A DNA stretch of 64,000 bases, taken from contig CAYTGN010000004.1 of assembly GCA_964437415.1 (NCBI GenBank), positions 186,001 through 250,000 on the forward strand, in the 5' to 3' direction. A program made the position numbers and the translations under genes. The notes under the pieces were generated by a model. The model saw only the letters and a list, made by a program, of their open reading frames with translations, searched no databases and was not told the origin of the DNA. Positions 18,025 through 26,854 of this stretch are shown piece after piece. Each line of letters begins with the position of its first letter. Positions within the stretch are counted from its first letter, which is position 1. This stretch comes from CADEDV01 sp964437415. GTDB lineage: Bacteria > Bacteroidota > Bacteroidia > Chitinophagales > Chitinophagaceae.

Positions 18025-19287
18025 TTGAAACAGATAAACGCTTCCATCATCACCATCGGCGATGAATTGCTGATAGGCCAGACCATTGATACCAACAGTG
18101 CCTTTATTGCACAGGAATTAAACAAGATCGGTGTATGGGTGCGCCGACGTGTTGCAGTTGGCGACGACTTCAATGAAATCTGGCAGACACTCGATGAAGA
18201 AAGCCAGAAGTCACAGATCATCATCATGACCGGCGGGCTTGGCCCCACTGCCGATGATATCACTAAACCTTTGCTGTGTAAATATTTCGGTGGCAAATTA
18301 GTTGTGGATGAAAATGTGCTGACCCATGTAAAGTACTTGTTTGAAAAAATTTACCGTCGCCCCGGGCCTATATTAGAAAGAAACCTTAAACAGGCGGAAC
18401 TGCCGGATGTGTGCACAGTTTTGCATAACGCTAGAGGATCAGCTCCTGGAATGCTATTTAAGAAGGACAGGGGGGTCTTTATTTCATTACCCGGCGTTCC
18501 CCACGAAATGAAAGGTATCATGACCAATGAAGTGATTCCAAGACTGCTTTCGGAATTTGATCTTCCCGCTATCGTTCACAGAACAGCTTTCACTGCCGGA
18601 GTTGGAGAATCTATGATCGCTGAACTGCTGTTTGATTTCGAAGCTAAATTGCCTTCACATATCAAACTGGCTTACTTACCGAACTATGGTATGGTGAAAC
18701 TGCGGCTCACTTCGCATGGCAACAGCAAAGAAGAAGTGGAAAAAGAACTGCTGCCTTATTTTGAAGAGCTGCAGGTTCTCGTAAAAGAATATTTAGTGAC
18801 CAATGAAGATGAGGGACTGGAGGTGGTGATCGGAAAAATATTGAAAGCCAAAAACAAAACGATGGGCACGGCTGAAAGCTGCACCGGCGGCTATATTGCC
18901 CATCTTATTACTTCTGTTGGCGGTTCCTCTGCTTATTACAAAGGTTCGGTAGTCAGTTATGCCAACGAGGTAAAAGAAAATGTGCTGGCGGTGCAACATG
19001 ACACTTTGGTGAGTGTAGGTGCAGTGAGTGAAGAAACGGTGATAGAAATGGTGAAGGGAGCGATTGAAACTTTGAATGTTGACTATGCACTTGCCACATC
19101 AGGAATTATGGGGCCAGATGGCGGCAGCGATGAAAAACCCGTCGGCACGGTGTGGATCGCCGCCTGCAATAAAGAAAAAGTGGAAACCATAAAGCTGAAT
19201 CTCCGGTTTGACCGGCAGCGGAATATTAGTATGACAGCCGCTGCTGCATTGAATTTCCTGAGGAAATTTATTCTGGCTAACAGTTGA
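18025..19287 (+). CDS. cinA: CinA family protein (competence/damage-inducible protein A)
   Basis: 420 residues from a TTG start at 18025, chosen because homology begins at KQINASIITIGDELLIGQTIDTNS; the open frame reaches upstream into the Uma2 gene. The N-terminal molybdopterin-binding-like (MoCF) domain has IIMTGGLGPTADDITKPLL. The C-terminal domain is a nicotinamide-nucleotide amidase (PncC) with MGTAESCTGGYIAHLIT and TSGIMGPDGGSDEKPVGTVWIA. It recycles NMN to NaMN and repairs ADP-ribose-type metabolites. It is full length with both domains. Confidence 0.9.
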   Translation: MKQINASIITIGDELLIGQTIDTNSAFIAQELNKIGVWVRRRVAVGDDFNEIWQTLDEESQKSQIIIMTGGLGPTADDITKPLLCKYFGGKLVVDENVLTHVKYLFEKIYRRPGPILERNLKQAELPDVCTVLHNARGSAPGMLFKKDRGVFISLPGVPHEMKGIMTNEVIPRLLSEFDLPAIVHRTAFTAGVGESMIAELLFDFEAKLPSHIKLAYLPNYGMVKLRLTSHGNSKEEVEKELLPYFEELQVLVKEYLVTNEDEGLEVVIGKILKAKNKTMGTAESCTGGYIAHLITSVGGSSAYYKGSVVSYANEVKENVLAVQHDTLVSVGAVSEETVIEMVKGAIETLNVDYALATSGIMGPDGGSDEKPVGTVWIAACNKEKVETIKLNLRFDRQRNISMTAAAALNFLRKFILANS

Positions 19288-19310
19288 TAGGGTGATTTAA
19301 CGGAAACCTT

Positions 19311-19318
19311 TACCTTTG
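19311..19318 (+). promoter_or_regulatory. -7 box upstream of the E2 gene
   Basis: TACCTTTG is an exact TAnnTTTG match. A TTG lies 24 nt upstream (19284-19286), longer than usual spacing. The predicted 5' leader is about 105 nt and contains CAGCGA (19328 region) complementary to TCGCTG (19407 region), a possible stem closing much of the leader. Confidence 0.4.
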
Positions 19319-19430
19319 GCATAAATCAGCGATTACTTGCCGCTTTGCTGAGCAATGATATGCAGCACAAGAGTGCGACGCAAGGGACGATGAGATTTAT
19401 TCAGTCGCTGACTACCAAATAAAAATATCT

Positions 19431-20780
19431 ATGGCTACAGTTGATTTAGTGATGCCAAAACTGGGCGAAAGTATCATGGAAGCCACTATCCTGAAGTGGT
19501 ACAAACAGCCTGGTGATTCCGTAAAGATGGATGAGACCGTTCTGGAAATTGCTACGGATAAAGTGGACAGTGAAGTGCCCAGCACTGCTGAAGGTGTGAT
19601 GGAAGAAATACTTTTCAATGTAAACGATGTCGTTCCGATAGGGACAGTGATCGCAAGGATAAAAACCAGCACTGCTGAAACAGCGTCTTTTGCACCTGTT
19701 GTGTCCGCACCGGTGAAAGAGACAGTGGCTCCGCAACAAACCCAGGAAGCTATCGTGGTTGAAACGATCCAACGTCCGGCACCCACTATCCAGCATCAAT
19801 CAACGAATGGTTCTTCCAATCGCTTTTACTCTCCGCTTGTACTGAACATCGCCGCCAGCGAAGGTATCAGTATGACCGAACTGGAAAAAATTCCGGGAAC
19901 AGGTAATGAAGGAAGAGTGACAAAGAAAGATATTCTGCAGTATGTGAGTGAGAAGAAGTCGGGGAAAGCTGCGGGCTATGAGCCACGAGTTGCGGGTACA
20001 CAGGAAGTTTCAGTGGTCAAAGAAGCTGCGCCAATCACAGCCCAAAACTCACAACTCACCACCTATTCCGGTAATGTAGAGATAATAGAAATGGACCGCA
20101 TGCGGAAACTGATCGCCGATCATATGGTGAGAAGTAAACAGACCAGCCCGCATGTCACCAGTTTCACCGAAGCCGATGTGACCAACCTGGTGATGTGGCG
20201 GGATAAAGTGAAAAAGGAGTTTGAAAAAAGAGAAGGCACTAAAATTACTTTCACACCGCTATTTATAGAAGCCATTGTCCGCTGCATCAAAAAATTTCCG
20301 CTGATCAATTGTTCACTGGATGGCAACAATATCATTGTTAAAAAGGATATTAATGTCGGGATGGCCACTGCCCTTCCATCCGGTAATCTGATTGTTCCTG
20401 TTATAAAAAATGCAGACCAGTTGAACCTTGTTGGTCTTGCCAAACAGGTAAACCAGCTTGCTGATGCTGCCCGCAACGGCAAACTGAAAGCCGATGACAC
20501 CACCGGCGGCACCTTCACCCTCACGAACGTGGGCACATTCGGCAGTTTGATGGGCACACCCATCATCAACCAGCCGCAGGTAGCCATCATGGCTGTCGGT
20601 GCCATCAAGAAAAGACCGGTGGTGATTGAAACACCGCATGGCGACAGCATTGCCATCCGTCACATGATGTACCTGAGCATGAGTTATGATCATCGCATTG
20701 TGGATGGCAGCCTTGGCGCTACTTTTCTTACAGCCGTTGGAAAAGAATTGGAAAATTTCAATCCGGACAGGGATTTTTGA
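19431..20780 (+). CDS. 2-oxo acid dehydrogenase E2 (dihydrolipoyl acyltransferase)
   Basis: 449 residues: a lipoyl domain (1-78, lipoyl-Lys44 in EIATDKVDSEVPS), a flexible linker, a peripheral subunit-binding domain (about 128-170, FYSPLVLNIAASEGISMTELEKI...GRVTKKDIL), a second linker and the CAT catalytic domain ending SMSYDHRIVDG (His421, Asp425). It transfers acyl groups to CoA in a pyruvate, 2-oxoglutarate or branched-chain dehydrogenase complex. The sequence does not decide which, though a single lipoyl domain suggests branched-chain or 2-oxoglutarate. The second linker (about 180-213) is encoded by DNA resembling dispersed repeats (19975-20058). Confidence 0.9.
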   Translation: MATVDLVMPKLGESIMEATILKWYKQPGDSVKMDETVLEIATDKVDSEVPSTAEGVMEEILFNVNDVVPIGTVIARIKTSTAETASFAPVVSAPVKETVAPQQTQEAIVVETIQRPAPTIQHQSTNGSSNRFYSPLVLNIAASEGISMTELEKIPGTGNEGRVTKKDILQYVSEKKSGKAAGYEPRVAGTQEVSVVKEAAPITAQNSQLTTYSGNVEIIEMDRMRKLIADHMVRSKQTSPHVTSFTEADVTNLVMWRDKVKKEFEKREGTKITFTPLFIEAIVRCIKKFPLINCSLDGNNIIVKKDINVGMATALPSGNLIVPVIKNADQLNLVGLAKQVNQLADAARNGKLKADDTTGGTFTLTNVGTFGSLMGTPIINQPQVAIMAVGAIKKRPVVIETPHGDSIAIRHMMYLSMSYDHRIVDGSLGATFLTAVGKELENFNPDRDF

Positions 20781-20822
20781 CCTGCTATTTGCCTGGAATG
20801 GCTGTTAATTTGCCAATATTGA

Positions 20823-20863
20823 AGCACAGCTTGTGCTATGCAATGATTTTAATTCTATTTTTG
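20823..20863 (+). promoter_or_regulatory. Putative terC promoter with upstream palindrome
   Basis: TATTTTTG (20856-20863) matches TAnnTTTG, 18 nt before the ATG; a TTG lies 22 nt upstream. AGCACA-GCT-TGTGCT (20823-20837) is a perfect 6-bp inverted repeat overlapping the -33 region and could be an operator. Low certainty. Confidence 0.3.
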
Positions 20864-20881
20864 ACAACATAACTTACTTGC

Positions 20882-21658
20882 ATGGTGTTTCCGGATTTTT
20901 CCGATCCATCGGTATGGATCAGTTTGCTCACCCTCAGTTTTCTTGAGATCGTTCTTGGTGTTGATAATATTATTTTCATTTCAATCGTATCCAACAAGCT
21001 GCCGGAAAGTCAGCAACAGAAGGCCCGCACCATCGGCTTGCTGCTGGCAATGGTCTTCCGGATTTTGTTGTTGCTCACCATCACCTGGATCATCCGGCTC
21101 ACCACACCGGTTTTCACCCTGTCATTTATAGAAGAAAACGGCCAACCTATCGGCATTAGCTGGAAAGACATCATTCTTTTTCTCGGCGGTGTTTTCCTGC
21201 TGGTGAAAAGTACCCTGGAAATTCATCATAAGCTGGAAAAATCGGCCCGCCCCGCAGGACATATTGTTTATTCAGCTTTCAGCGCCGTGATACTCCAGAT
21301 TGTGCTGGTGGATATGGTGTTCTCCTTCGATTCCATCCTCACAGCCATCGGGCTGGTGGACAATGTGGTGGTGATGATCATCGCCGTGGTAGTATCCATG
21401 TTGGTGATGATTGCATTTGCCGGTGCTATTTCCAGGTTTATCAACCGAAATCCTACTTTACAAATGCTGGCCCTTGCATTCCTGATCGTTATCGGCATCA
21501 TGCTGATAGCTCAGGCCTTCCACCAGGAGATCAGCAAAGGTTATATCTATACTGCCATGGCATTCTCTTTGTTTGTAGAAATTTTGAATATGCGGCTGCG
21601 AAGAAATACTGAAAAAGTGGAACTGAATACCAACAGAGGCAAAAAAAATAGCCAATAG
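20882..21658 (+). CDS. TerC family integral membrane protein
   Basis: 258 residues with seven hydrophobic helices. The start has the family signature SFLEIVLGVDNIIFISIVSNKLP, and the central VLVDMVFSFDSILTAIGLVDN repeats the acidic E/D motif (LGVDN...FSFDS). TerC/Alx proteins are linked to tellurite resistance and manganese export. An Asp-lined metal path is consistent with that, but the substrate here is inferred only from the family. Confidence 0.88.
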   Translation: MVFPDFSDPSVWISLLTLSFLEIVLGVDNIIFISIVSNKLPESQQQKARTIGLLLAMVFRILLLLTITWIIRLTTPVFTLSFIEENGQPIGISWKDIILFLGGVFLLVKSTLEIHHKLEKSARPAGHIVYSAFSAVILQIVLVDMVFSFDSILTAIGLVDNVVVMIIAVVVSMLVMIAFAGAISRFINRNPTLQMLALAFLIVIGIMLIAQAFHQEISKGYIYTAMAFSLFVEILNMRLRRNTEKVELNTNRGKKNSQ

Positions 21659-21708
21659 TACTTCTGCTTTATGGATGTTTAATCCGTATAAAATAATTTT
21701 ATGACCTC

Positions 21709-22317
21709 ATGAGCAAATCTTCCGGAAGCAACGGGACCGCTAAATCAATATCAAAATCTCCGCTGGCTGTTTTCTTTCATTCTATTTATCCCATCAGCCC
21801 GGCTGCTATTGATTATATAGAAAAACACACTTACCCGCAGAAAGTATCAAAAGGAAAATTGCTGGTAAAACCCGGGTTTAATAATGACAAGTTTTTTTGG
21901 GTACAAAAAGGCGTAGTGAGAGGATATATTAAAGAAGACGGAAAAGAGATCACCACCTGGATCAATGAAGAAAATGAGATCATCGGTTCCATCCGCAATC
22001 TTGGGCTTGACATTCCTTCCGATGAATACCTGCAGGCTCTGGAAGATACGCAACTGATCGAAATCCCCCGTTCAGTGACAGAACATCTCTACAATAATTT
22101 TCCGGAATCAAATATCATTGGCCGCCTGCTGCTCGAAGAAAATTACCGCGGTGCAGAAGAAAGAGCTTATATCTGCCGCATCCCTTCTTCTGAAAAAAGA
22201 TACAGGCGGTTTGCCGAAACCCGTAGCTCATTGCTCAACAGGATACCCCTGAAATATATCGCCTCCTACCTGAATATGACACTGGAAACAATGAGCCGGA
22301 TACGCAGTAAAAAATAA
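21709..22317 (+). CDS. Crp/Fnr-type transcriptional regulator
   Basis: 202 residues. A cyclic-nucleotide-binding-like barrel (about 35-130, KGKLLVKPGFNNDKFFWVQKGVVRGYIKEDGKEITTWI) is followed by an interdomain helix and a short C-terminal helix-turn-helix (IPLKYIASYLNMTLETMSRIRSKK). The canonical cAMP-contacting residues are not evident, as in most Bacteroidota members of this group. Target genes unknown. The gene starts 50 nt after terC and may be co-transcribed with it. Confidence 0.82.
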   Translation: MSKSSGSNGTAKSISKSPLAVFFHSIYPISPAAIDYIEKHTYPQKVSKGKLLVKPGFNNDKFFWVQKGVVRGYIKEDGKEITTWINEENEIIGSIRNLGLDIPSDEYLQALEDTQLIEIPRSVTEHLYNNFPESNIIGRLLLEENYRGAEERAYICRIPSSEKRYRRFAETRSSLLNRIPLKYIASYLNMTLETMSRIRSKK

Positions 22318-22543
22318 GAAATGTGTTTGATAAATATCAGGTAACCGGCAAATGTTTTCCACTTTCTATGGTCATTCTAATAATTGAGGGCTCCACCTAT
22401 TCTTCCTGATTCCTGATTTGCAGGCAGGTACACATATAATACAAAAGGTGTAGCGTTTATACGGCAAATTGTAAGGCAAAGACCCTATTGCCTGTAGAAC
22501 AAAATATAAACATTTTTGCACCCGAAATCCCAACCCAAAAAAA

Positions 22544-23740
22544 ATGAAGGCTCCTGGTTACCCGGCTAATGAGGCTGAAAGATTAAAAGCTCTGTCCTCC
22601 TATGAAATCCTGGACACAGAAAGAGAGAATGATTTTAATGCATTAATGGAGCTTGCAGCCCATGTATGCGGATGCCCTATAGCTGCTATCAGTTTTGTCG
22701 ACAAGGAAAGACAGTGGTTCAAAGCAGAAAAAAATCTTTTTGCTACTGAGACCACACGAGATATTTCATTCTGCGGCCACACCATCCTTCAGGATGATGT
22801 GATGATCATTCCCGATGCAAGAAAAGACGAACGTTTTGCAGGCAACCCACTGGTGACCCGTGCGGAAAACAAGATCATCTTTTATGCCGGCGCCCCAATT
22901 ACCAACCCGGATGGCTATAACCTCGGCAGCATTTGTGTGATTGATAATAATCCCCGCCCCGCCATCACAGACCAGCAAAAAGAAGCACTGAAGGGATTAG
23001 CACAGCAAGTCATGCGGCTGATGGAACTGCGATTAAAAAACAAACTAATCAAAGACCAGGGAGAAAAATTACTGAAAGCCGAAAAGACCATCACACGACT
23101 TAGTTTTTCTGAACAGGAAAAAGAAAAAAGAGATATTGCCCGGGAACTGCATGAAAATTTTGCCCAAATTCTGGCTGCCACCAACATGTATCTCGAAATG
23201 GCCGGCAGCACTCCCGAAATGAGCCGGCAGTTTCTTGAAAAAAGTAAAGAAAATATCCGATCTATCATCACGGGCATTCGTAACCTTTGTCAGACCATTG
23301 TGCCCACTACGCTGCCAGACGAAGACTACGCAGAAATTCTGCAACAATACATCCGGGACTGGCAATTAAAACATCCTGTTCAACTAACTTTCATACACAA
23401 CGATCACCAGGGAGAGATAGAGCCTGATGCAGGCCTTATCATCTTCCGGGTAATTCAAAAACTGCTTTCGCTGACAGAAATTTCACAAGCCACTTCTGCT
23501 ATTCTGAAGCTGAAAAAAGGCGATGAATGGCTGCTTCAACTTGAGCATGACGGAAACCCTGTCGACAAAAACTGTAACGAAGGCAACAGTCTGATCAACC
23601 GGTTGATGGCCCGTACCAGCTCAATATATGGGACATTTATCGTTCTGAGTAATAAACCCGGAAGTGTCAGGTATGACATCAGCATTCCCTGCTGCACAAA
23701 GAAAATGACAGAGTCCCCACAACCTGCACTTGTCTATTAA
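22544..23740 (+). CDS. GAF-domain protein with HisKA_3-like dimerisation domain and degenerate ATPase domain
   Basis: 398 residues, no membrane segment. The GAF domain (about 25-155) has FNALMELAAHVCGCPIAAISFVDKERQWFKA and YAGAPITNPDGYNLGSICVID. A coiled coil (about 162-195) leads into a DHp segment with a possible phospho-accepting His203 (RDIARELHENFAQILAATN), as in NarX/DegS-type kinases. The following domain aligns with the HATPase position (IFRVIQK) but lacks the N-box Asn (KLLSLTEISQ in place of an EALNNAxKHA-like stretch). No DxGxG box can be seen (EHDGNPVD). It may bind a partner without phosphorylating. The 226-nt gap upstream shows no clear signal. Confidence 0.78.
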   Translation: MKAPGYPANEAERLKALSSYEILDTERENDFNALMELAAHVCGCPIAAISFVDKERQWFKAEKNLFATETTRDISFCGHTILQDDVMIIPDARKDERFAGNPLVTRAENKIIFYAGAPITNPDGYNLGSICVIDNNPRPAITDQQKEALKGLAQQVMRLMELRLKNKLIKDQGEKLLKAEKTITRLSFSEQEKEKRDIARELHENFAQILAATNMYLEMAGSTPEMSRQFLEKSKENIRSIITGIRNLCQTIVPTTLPDEDYAEILQQYIRDWQLKHPVQLTFIHNDHQGEIEPDAGLIIFRVIQKLLSLTEISQATSAILKLKKGDEWLLQLEHDGNPVDKNCNEGNSLINRLMARTSSIYGTFIVLSNKPGSVRYDISIPCCTKKMTESPQPALVY

Positions 23741-23741
23741 T

Positions 23742-23766
23742 ATCATTCATGCACTCATGGAATGAT
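23742..23766. terminator. Possible bidirectional hairpin between convergent genes
   Basis: ATCATTC (23742-23748) pairs with GAATGAT (23760-23766), with additional pairing in the loop. There is no long T-run, so termination is uncertain. It lies between two convergent stop codons 50 nt apart. Confidence 0.35.
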
Positions 23767-23789
23767 CAGCTTTGAATGCCAGCAGTTTG

Positions 23790-24848
23790 TCAGTCGGCCT
23801 TATTTTTTTCAAGAAAAACAGTTTGTGTCGGGAAGGCAAACTCAATACCCTCTTTCTCAAAACGCCGGAAAATCTCCAGGCAAATTGCCTGGTGGGTGTT
23901 CATATACACATTGTATTCCGGGGACCCCACCAGATAAACGATCTCGTAATTGATGCTAAAGTCACCGAAACTTTTGAGATGGGCACGGTCAAACTCAGCT
24001 TGCGGGTTGGCTGTAATTATATCCTGTATGATACCGGGTATCTTCTCTAATTTCTCTGACGGGGTGTAATACACTACCCCGATGCTGAATAGTGCTCGTC
24101 TTTTCTCCAATCGTTTAAAATTATTGATCACCGATTTCACCAGTTCTGCATTGGGCATCACCAGTTGCTGCCCGTCAATGCTGCGCACATGTGATGTTTT
24201 GATGCCGATCTTTTCCACAGTGCCGCGGTGTTCACCCACCACTATGAAATCACCTATTTCAAATGGTTTGTCAAAAAAGATAACAAGATAGCTGAACAGG
24301 TCACCCAATATGTTTTGAGCCGCCAGCGCAATGGCGATACCACCAACTCCCAAACCAGCTATCAGCGTGGTGACATCATAGCCGAGGTTATCAACAAGCA
24401 TGATGACACCCATGATCCATGTGATCACTTTCACCACCACCAGCATACCACTGAGCTGCCTGATCCTTTCCGGCGGTTCATTCTTCTGCTGCATAAATAA
24501 CTGCAGGGCGCCGTGTATTATAAAATTGATGAGGCGGATTACAAAATAGACGGTTACCACTTTAATGGCCACATCCAGCACTTTTTCGAATCGCGGATGC
24601 AGCGTAAGGTGAGTGATGATATTGTAGTTGATGAACAGGTAGAGATAAGGCAGCAAGAATTTGCTCACCCCTTTTACCAGCAGGTCATCAAAGATGATAG
24701 CGGTTTTTTGCGTAATTTTTTGCAGGTAGCCAATAAGATATTTTCGCAATATCCTGATGATGACCCAGGCAAGCAAAATGCTGCCTGCAGCAATGAGATA
24801 AGCCTGCACCGTATTATCCCAATATATCCTGTTAAGCCATTCCTTCAT
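23790..24848 (-). CDS. Mechanosensitive ion channel family protein (MscS)
   Basis: 352 residues. Several N-terminal helices (AYLIAAGSILLAWVIIRILRKYLIGYL; VIKVVTVYFVIRLINFIIHGALQLF; VVVKVITWIMGVIMLVDNLG) lead to the pore helix TTLIAGLGVGGIAIALAAQNILGDLFSYLVIFFDKPFEIGDFI, the diagnostic MscS TM3 and beta-domain start. A cytoplasmic cage domain follows. It gates under membrane tension in hypo-osmotic shock. Length is close to the small-conductance YnaI/YkuT-type members. Confidence 0.92.
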   Translation of the reverse strand: MKEWLNRIYWDNTVQAYLIAAGSILLAWVIIRILRKYLIGYLQKITQKTAIIFDDLLVKGVSKFLLPYLYLFINYNIITHLTLHPRFEKVLDVAIKVVTVYFVIRLINFIIHGALQLFMQQKNEPPERIRQLSGMLVVVKVITWIMGVIMLVDNLGYDVTTLIAGLGVGGIAIALAAQNILGDLFSYLVIFFDKPFEIGDFIVVGEHRGTVEKIGIKTSHVRSIDGQQLVMPNAELVKSVINNFKRLEKRRALFSIGVVYYTPSEKLEKIPGIIQDIITANPQAEFDRAHLKSFGDFSINYEIVYLVGSPEYNVYMNTHQAICLEIFRRFEKEGIEFAFPTQTVFLEKNKAD

Positions 24849-25060
24849 GTCACTAAATTTAGCTTTAAGTCCCGTTTAACAATGCTGCAAATTTACCGCA
24901 AGACGGTCGAAACTCATCGCTTGATTTATTGGAAGGACATTAAAATACAGTTCATCAAGCATTGCCTGCCTCATATCAAAGGTCTTTTTTACAAGGGTAG
25001 AATCATAGTTTCTTTGATTCGGAAAGAAAAACCGATTACTCATCTTTAATAAATAAGACC

Positions 25061-25534
25061 ATGAAAGCAACACAACTTAGCGGCAAGATTTTCCTGCTGC
25101 TGCTCCTTGCCGGCATCGGCAGCACACTCAGTTCTTTTTCCGGCAAGGCCGGTGGCGAAGGATTCGAGATCTATATTGATGGCAAAGTAGTGATACAGCG
25201 GTTTGGGAAAGACCTGAATTCCATTAAGCAACTTTCGCTTGATTCCTACCAGAATGCCGGGAAGCTCAGCATCCGCTATCACCACTGCGGACGTATTGGT
25301 AAAAACAGGGTGCTGAAGGCAACCGATGCACAAAACAATTTTTTAAAAGAATGGCGGTTCGATGACACAAATGACGTAGCTGCTATCATGCACTGCTCTT
25401 TGAAAGAGGTCACTGCACTGCAAAAAAACAGCCGCAGCAAATTGGTGAACCTTGTCTATTCATCCAGCGAATTACCGCAGGGACGCACCCTTGTGACCGT
25501 GGCGCTGCCGGCAAAAACACTGACACAGCCATAG
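25061..25534 (+). CDS. Exported protein of unknown function
   Basis: 157 residues. It has a signal peptide (about 1-26; GKIFLLLLLAGIGSTLSSFSGKA) and a compact soluble domain (EGFEIYIDGKVVIQRFG, RYHHCGRIGKNRVLKATDAQN, FKEWRF-like KEWRFDD, MHCSLKEV). Two cysteines (in YHHCGR and MHCSL) could pair. I recognise no named family. It has its own terminator and is transcribed divergently from mscS. Confidence 0.6.
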   Translation: MKATQLSGKIFLLLLLAGIGSTLSSFSGKAGGEGFEIYIDGKVVIQRFGKDLNSIKQLSLDSYQNAGKLSIRYHHCGRIGKNRVLKATDAQNNFLKEWRFDDTNDVAAIMHCSLKEVTALQKNSRSKLVNLVYSSSELPQGRTLVTVALPAKTLTQP

Positions 25535-25552
25535 GTATAGCCAATCTCCCTT

Positions 25553-25596
25553 AAGCTGTCTTAAAAAAGCATTTAATTTTAAGACAGCTTTTTCAT
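25553..25596. terminator. Strong bidirectional rho-independent terminator
   Basis: AAGCTGTCTTAAAA (25553-25566) pairs perfectly with TTTTAAGACAGCTT (25577-25590) over 14 bp around a 10-nt loop, with T-rich flank on the plus side. It overlaps the end of the opposing gene (stop at 25593) and can serve both convergent genes. Confidence 0.85.
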
Positions 25597-26021
25597 TTCA
25601 ACAACAGCTTATGAAACTTTTGCAGTTCGGTAAACTCCGCCGGCTGCAAAGGTTCATTGTTGTCATATTTTGACTGAAGAAACAGCACCCTTTTATGCTC
25701 CGGGTACCTGACTAGTATCTCCTGAAGCATCCTGCCGGTCAATTCATCCTTTTTATACAATGGTTCATTGGCTGGCAATTCCGAACGCTGCCTGCTGTGT
25801 TTTTGCAGAATAATAGCTTCAAGGGTTGCAAGTTTATTTGAAGAAATGCTGCTGATACGTGTTGCTTTTCCATGCAGCCCCTGCAATTGTTTTTTGCTGA
25901 GACCGCCTCTTTCCTGGTATTGCTGCAACAGGCTTTGCACAAAAGCATCGGCAGGCCTGGCTTCCAGCACAGCTTTCAGCACCTGCATGATAATATCTAC
26001 ATCGGGATCAATCCTTCGCAT
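25593..26021 (-). CDS. Small helical protein of unknown function
   Basis: 142 residues, mostly charged helices with no signal peptide or membrane segment: PDVDIIMQVLKAVLEARPADAFV, LSKKQLQGLHGKATRI, EILVRYPEHKRVLFLQSKYDNNEPLQPAEFTELQKFHKLLLK. I recognise no domain. The ATG at 26021 is supported by the length of uninterrupted coding-like composition. Divergent from the amidase gene. Confidence 0.6.
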   Translation of the reverse strand: MRRIDPDVDIIMQVLKAVLEARPADAFVQSLLQQYQERGGLSKKQLQGLHGKATRISSISSNKLATLEAIILQKHSRQRSELPANEPLYKKDELTGRMLQEILVRYPEHKRVLFLQSKYDNNEPLQPAEFTELQKFHKLLLK

Positions 26022-26089
26022 ATAAAATTCAAACCATGAAAATACAGCATCAGTGAAACCGATGTATAAAAATGTTTTACCTTGTACAC

Positions 26090-26704
26090 ATGAATAAGCT
26101 TTTCATTACCAGTTTTGCCTTTTGTGTTTTAATGGTATGTTACTCCTGCACCGGCAGTAAAAAAATAGCTGCTGCTACGGATGTCAGCATTATTCCCCGT
26201 TCGGACTGGAATGCTGCCGAACCAAGACCTTACAAACAACATGTGCCTGTCAGGATAACCATCCACCATGAAGGCACGAAGCTGGAACTGACAGATGATG
26301 CTGCAAAAAAGATCATGAACATCCAGAAATGGGGCATGGGACCCGACCGCAACTGGGTGGATATTCCCTATCATTTCCTTATTGCACCTGACGGAACCAT
26401 TTATGAAGGAAGAAGTGTTTATACTGTTGGTGAAACAAACACCGAATATGACCCTACAGGCCACCTGCTGATCAACTGTCTCGGCAACCTTGAAAAGCAG
26501 GAAATGCCGCCTCAGCAACTTGCATCTCTTGTCCGTATGATCGCATATAGTTGCAGGAAATATGATCTGCCCTGGGAAACTATTGCCTCACACAAGGACT
26601 ATTCATCCCAAACCAACTGTCCTGGTAAGAATCTTTACCAGTATCTTGAAAACGGTTATATTAAAGCGGAAGTGAAAAAATTGCTTTCCGGAAAGAAACA
26701 GTAA
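26090..26704 (+). CDS. N-acetylmuramoyl-L-alanine amidase / peptidoglycan recognition protein-like lipoprotein
   Basis: 204 residues from the ATG at 26090. The lipoprotein signal MNKLFITSFAFCVLMVCYSC is followed by an Amidase_2 (PGRP-like) domain: IIPRSDWNAAEPRP, VRITIHHEGT (zinc His), DIPYHFLIAPDGTIYEGR (Tyr and second element), and SHKDYSSQTNCPGKNLY (zinc His and Cys). The ligand set His, His, Cys is that of zinc amidases of the T7 lysozyme/PGRP group. It is anchored in the envelope and acts in murein turnover or recycling. Confidence 0.88.
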   Translation: MNKLFITSFAFCVLMVCYSCTGSKKIAAATDVSIIPRSDWNAAEPRPYKQHVPVRITIHHEGTKLELTDDAAKKIMNIQKWGMGPDRNWVDIPYHFLIAPDGTIYEGRSVYTVGETNTEYDPTGHLLINCLGNLEKQEMPPQQLASLVRMIAYSCRKYDLPWETIASHKDYSSQTNCPGKNLYQYLENGYIKAEVKKLLSGKKQ

Positions 26705-26854
26705 CAGTCACTATTCAGTATAAGTCATACCTTCATAAGGACGTTTCTGCTTTCACATTTATCAATCCGTCACCATTCGCATCCCTTACTTTAATCCGGT
26801 GCAGCACGGATTTTTTACAAGGCCATTCTATTTTTTCATATTAAAATGTTTGTT

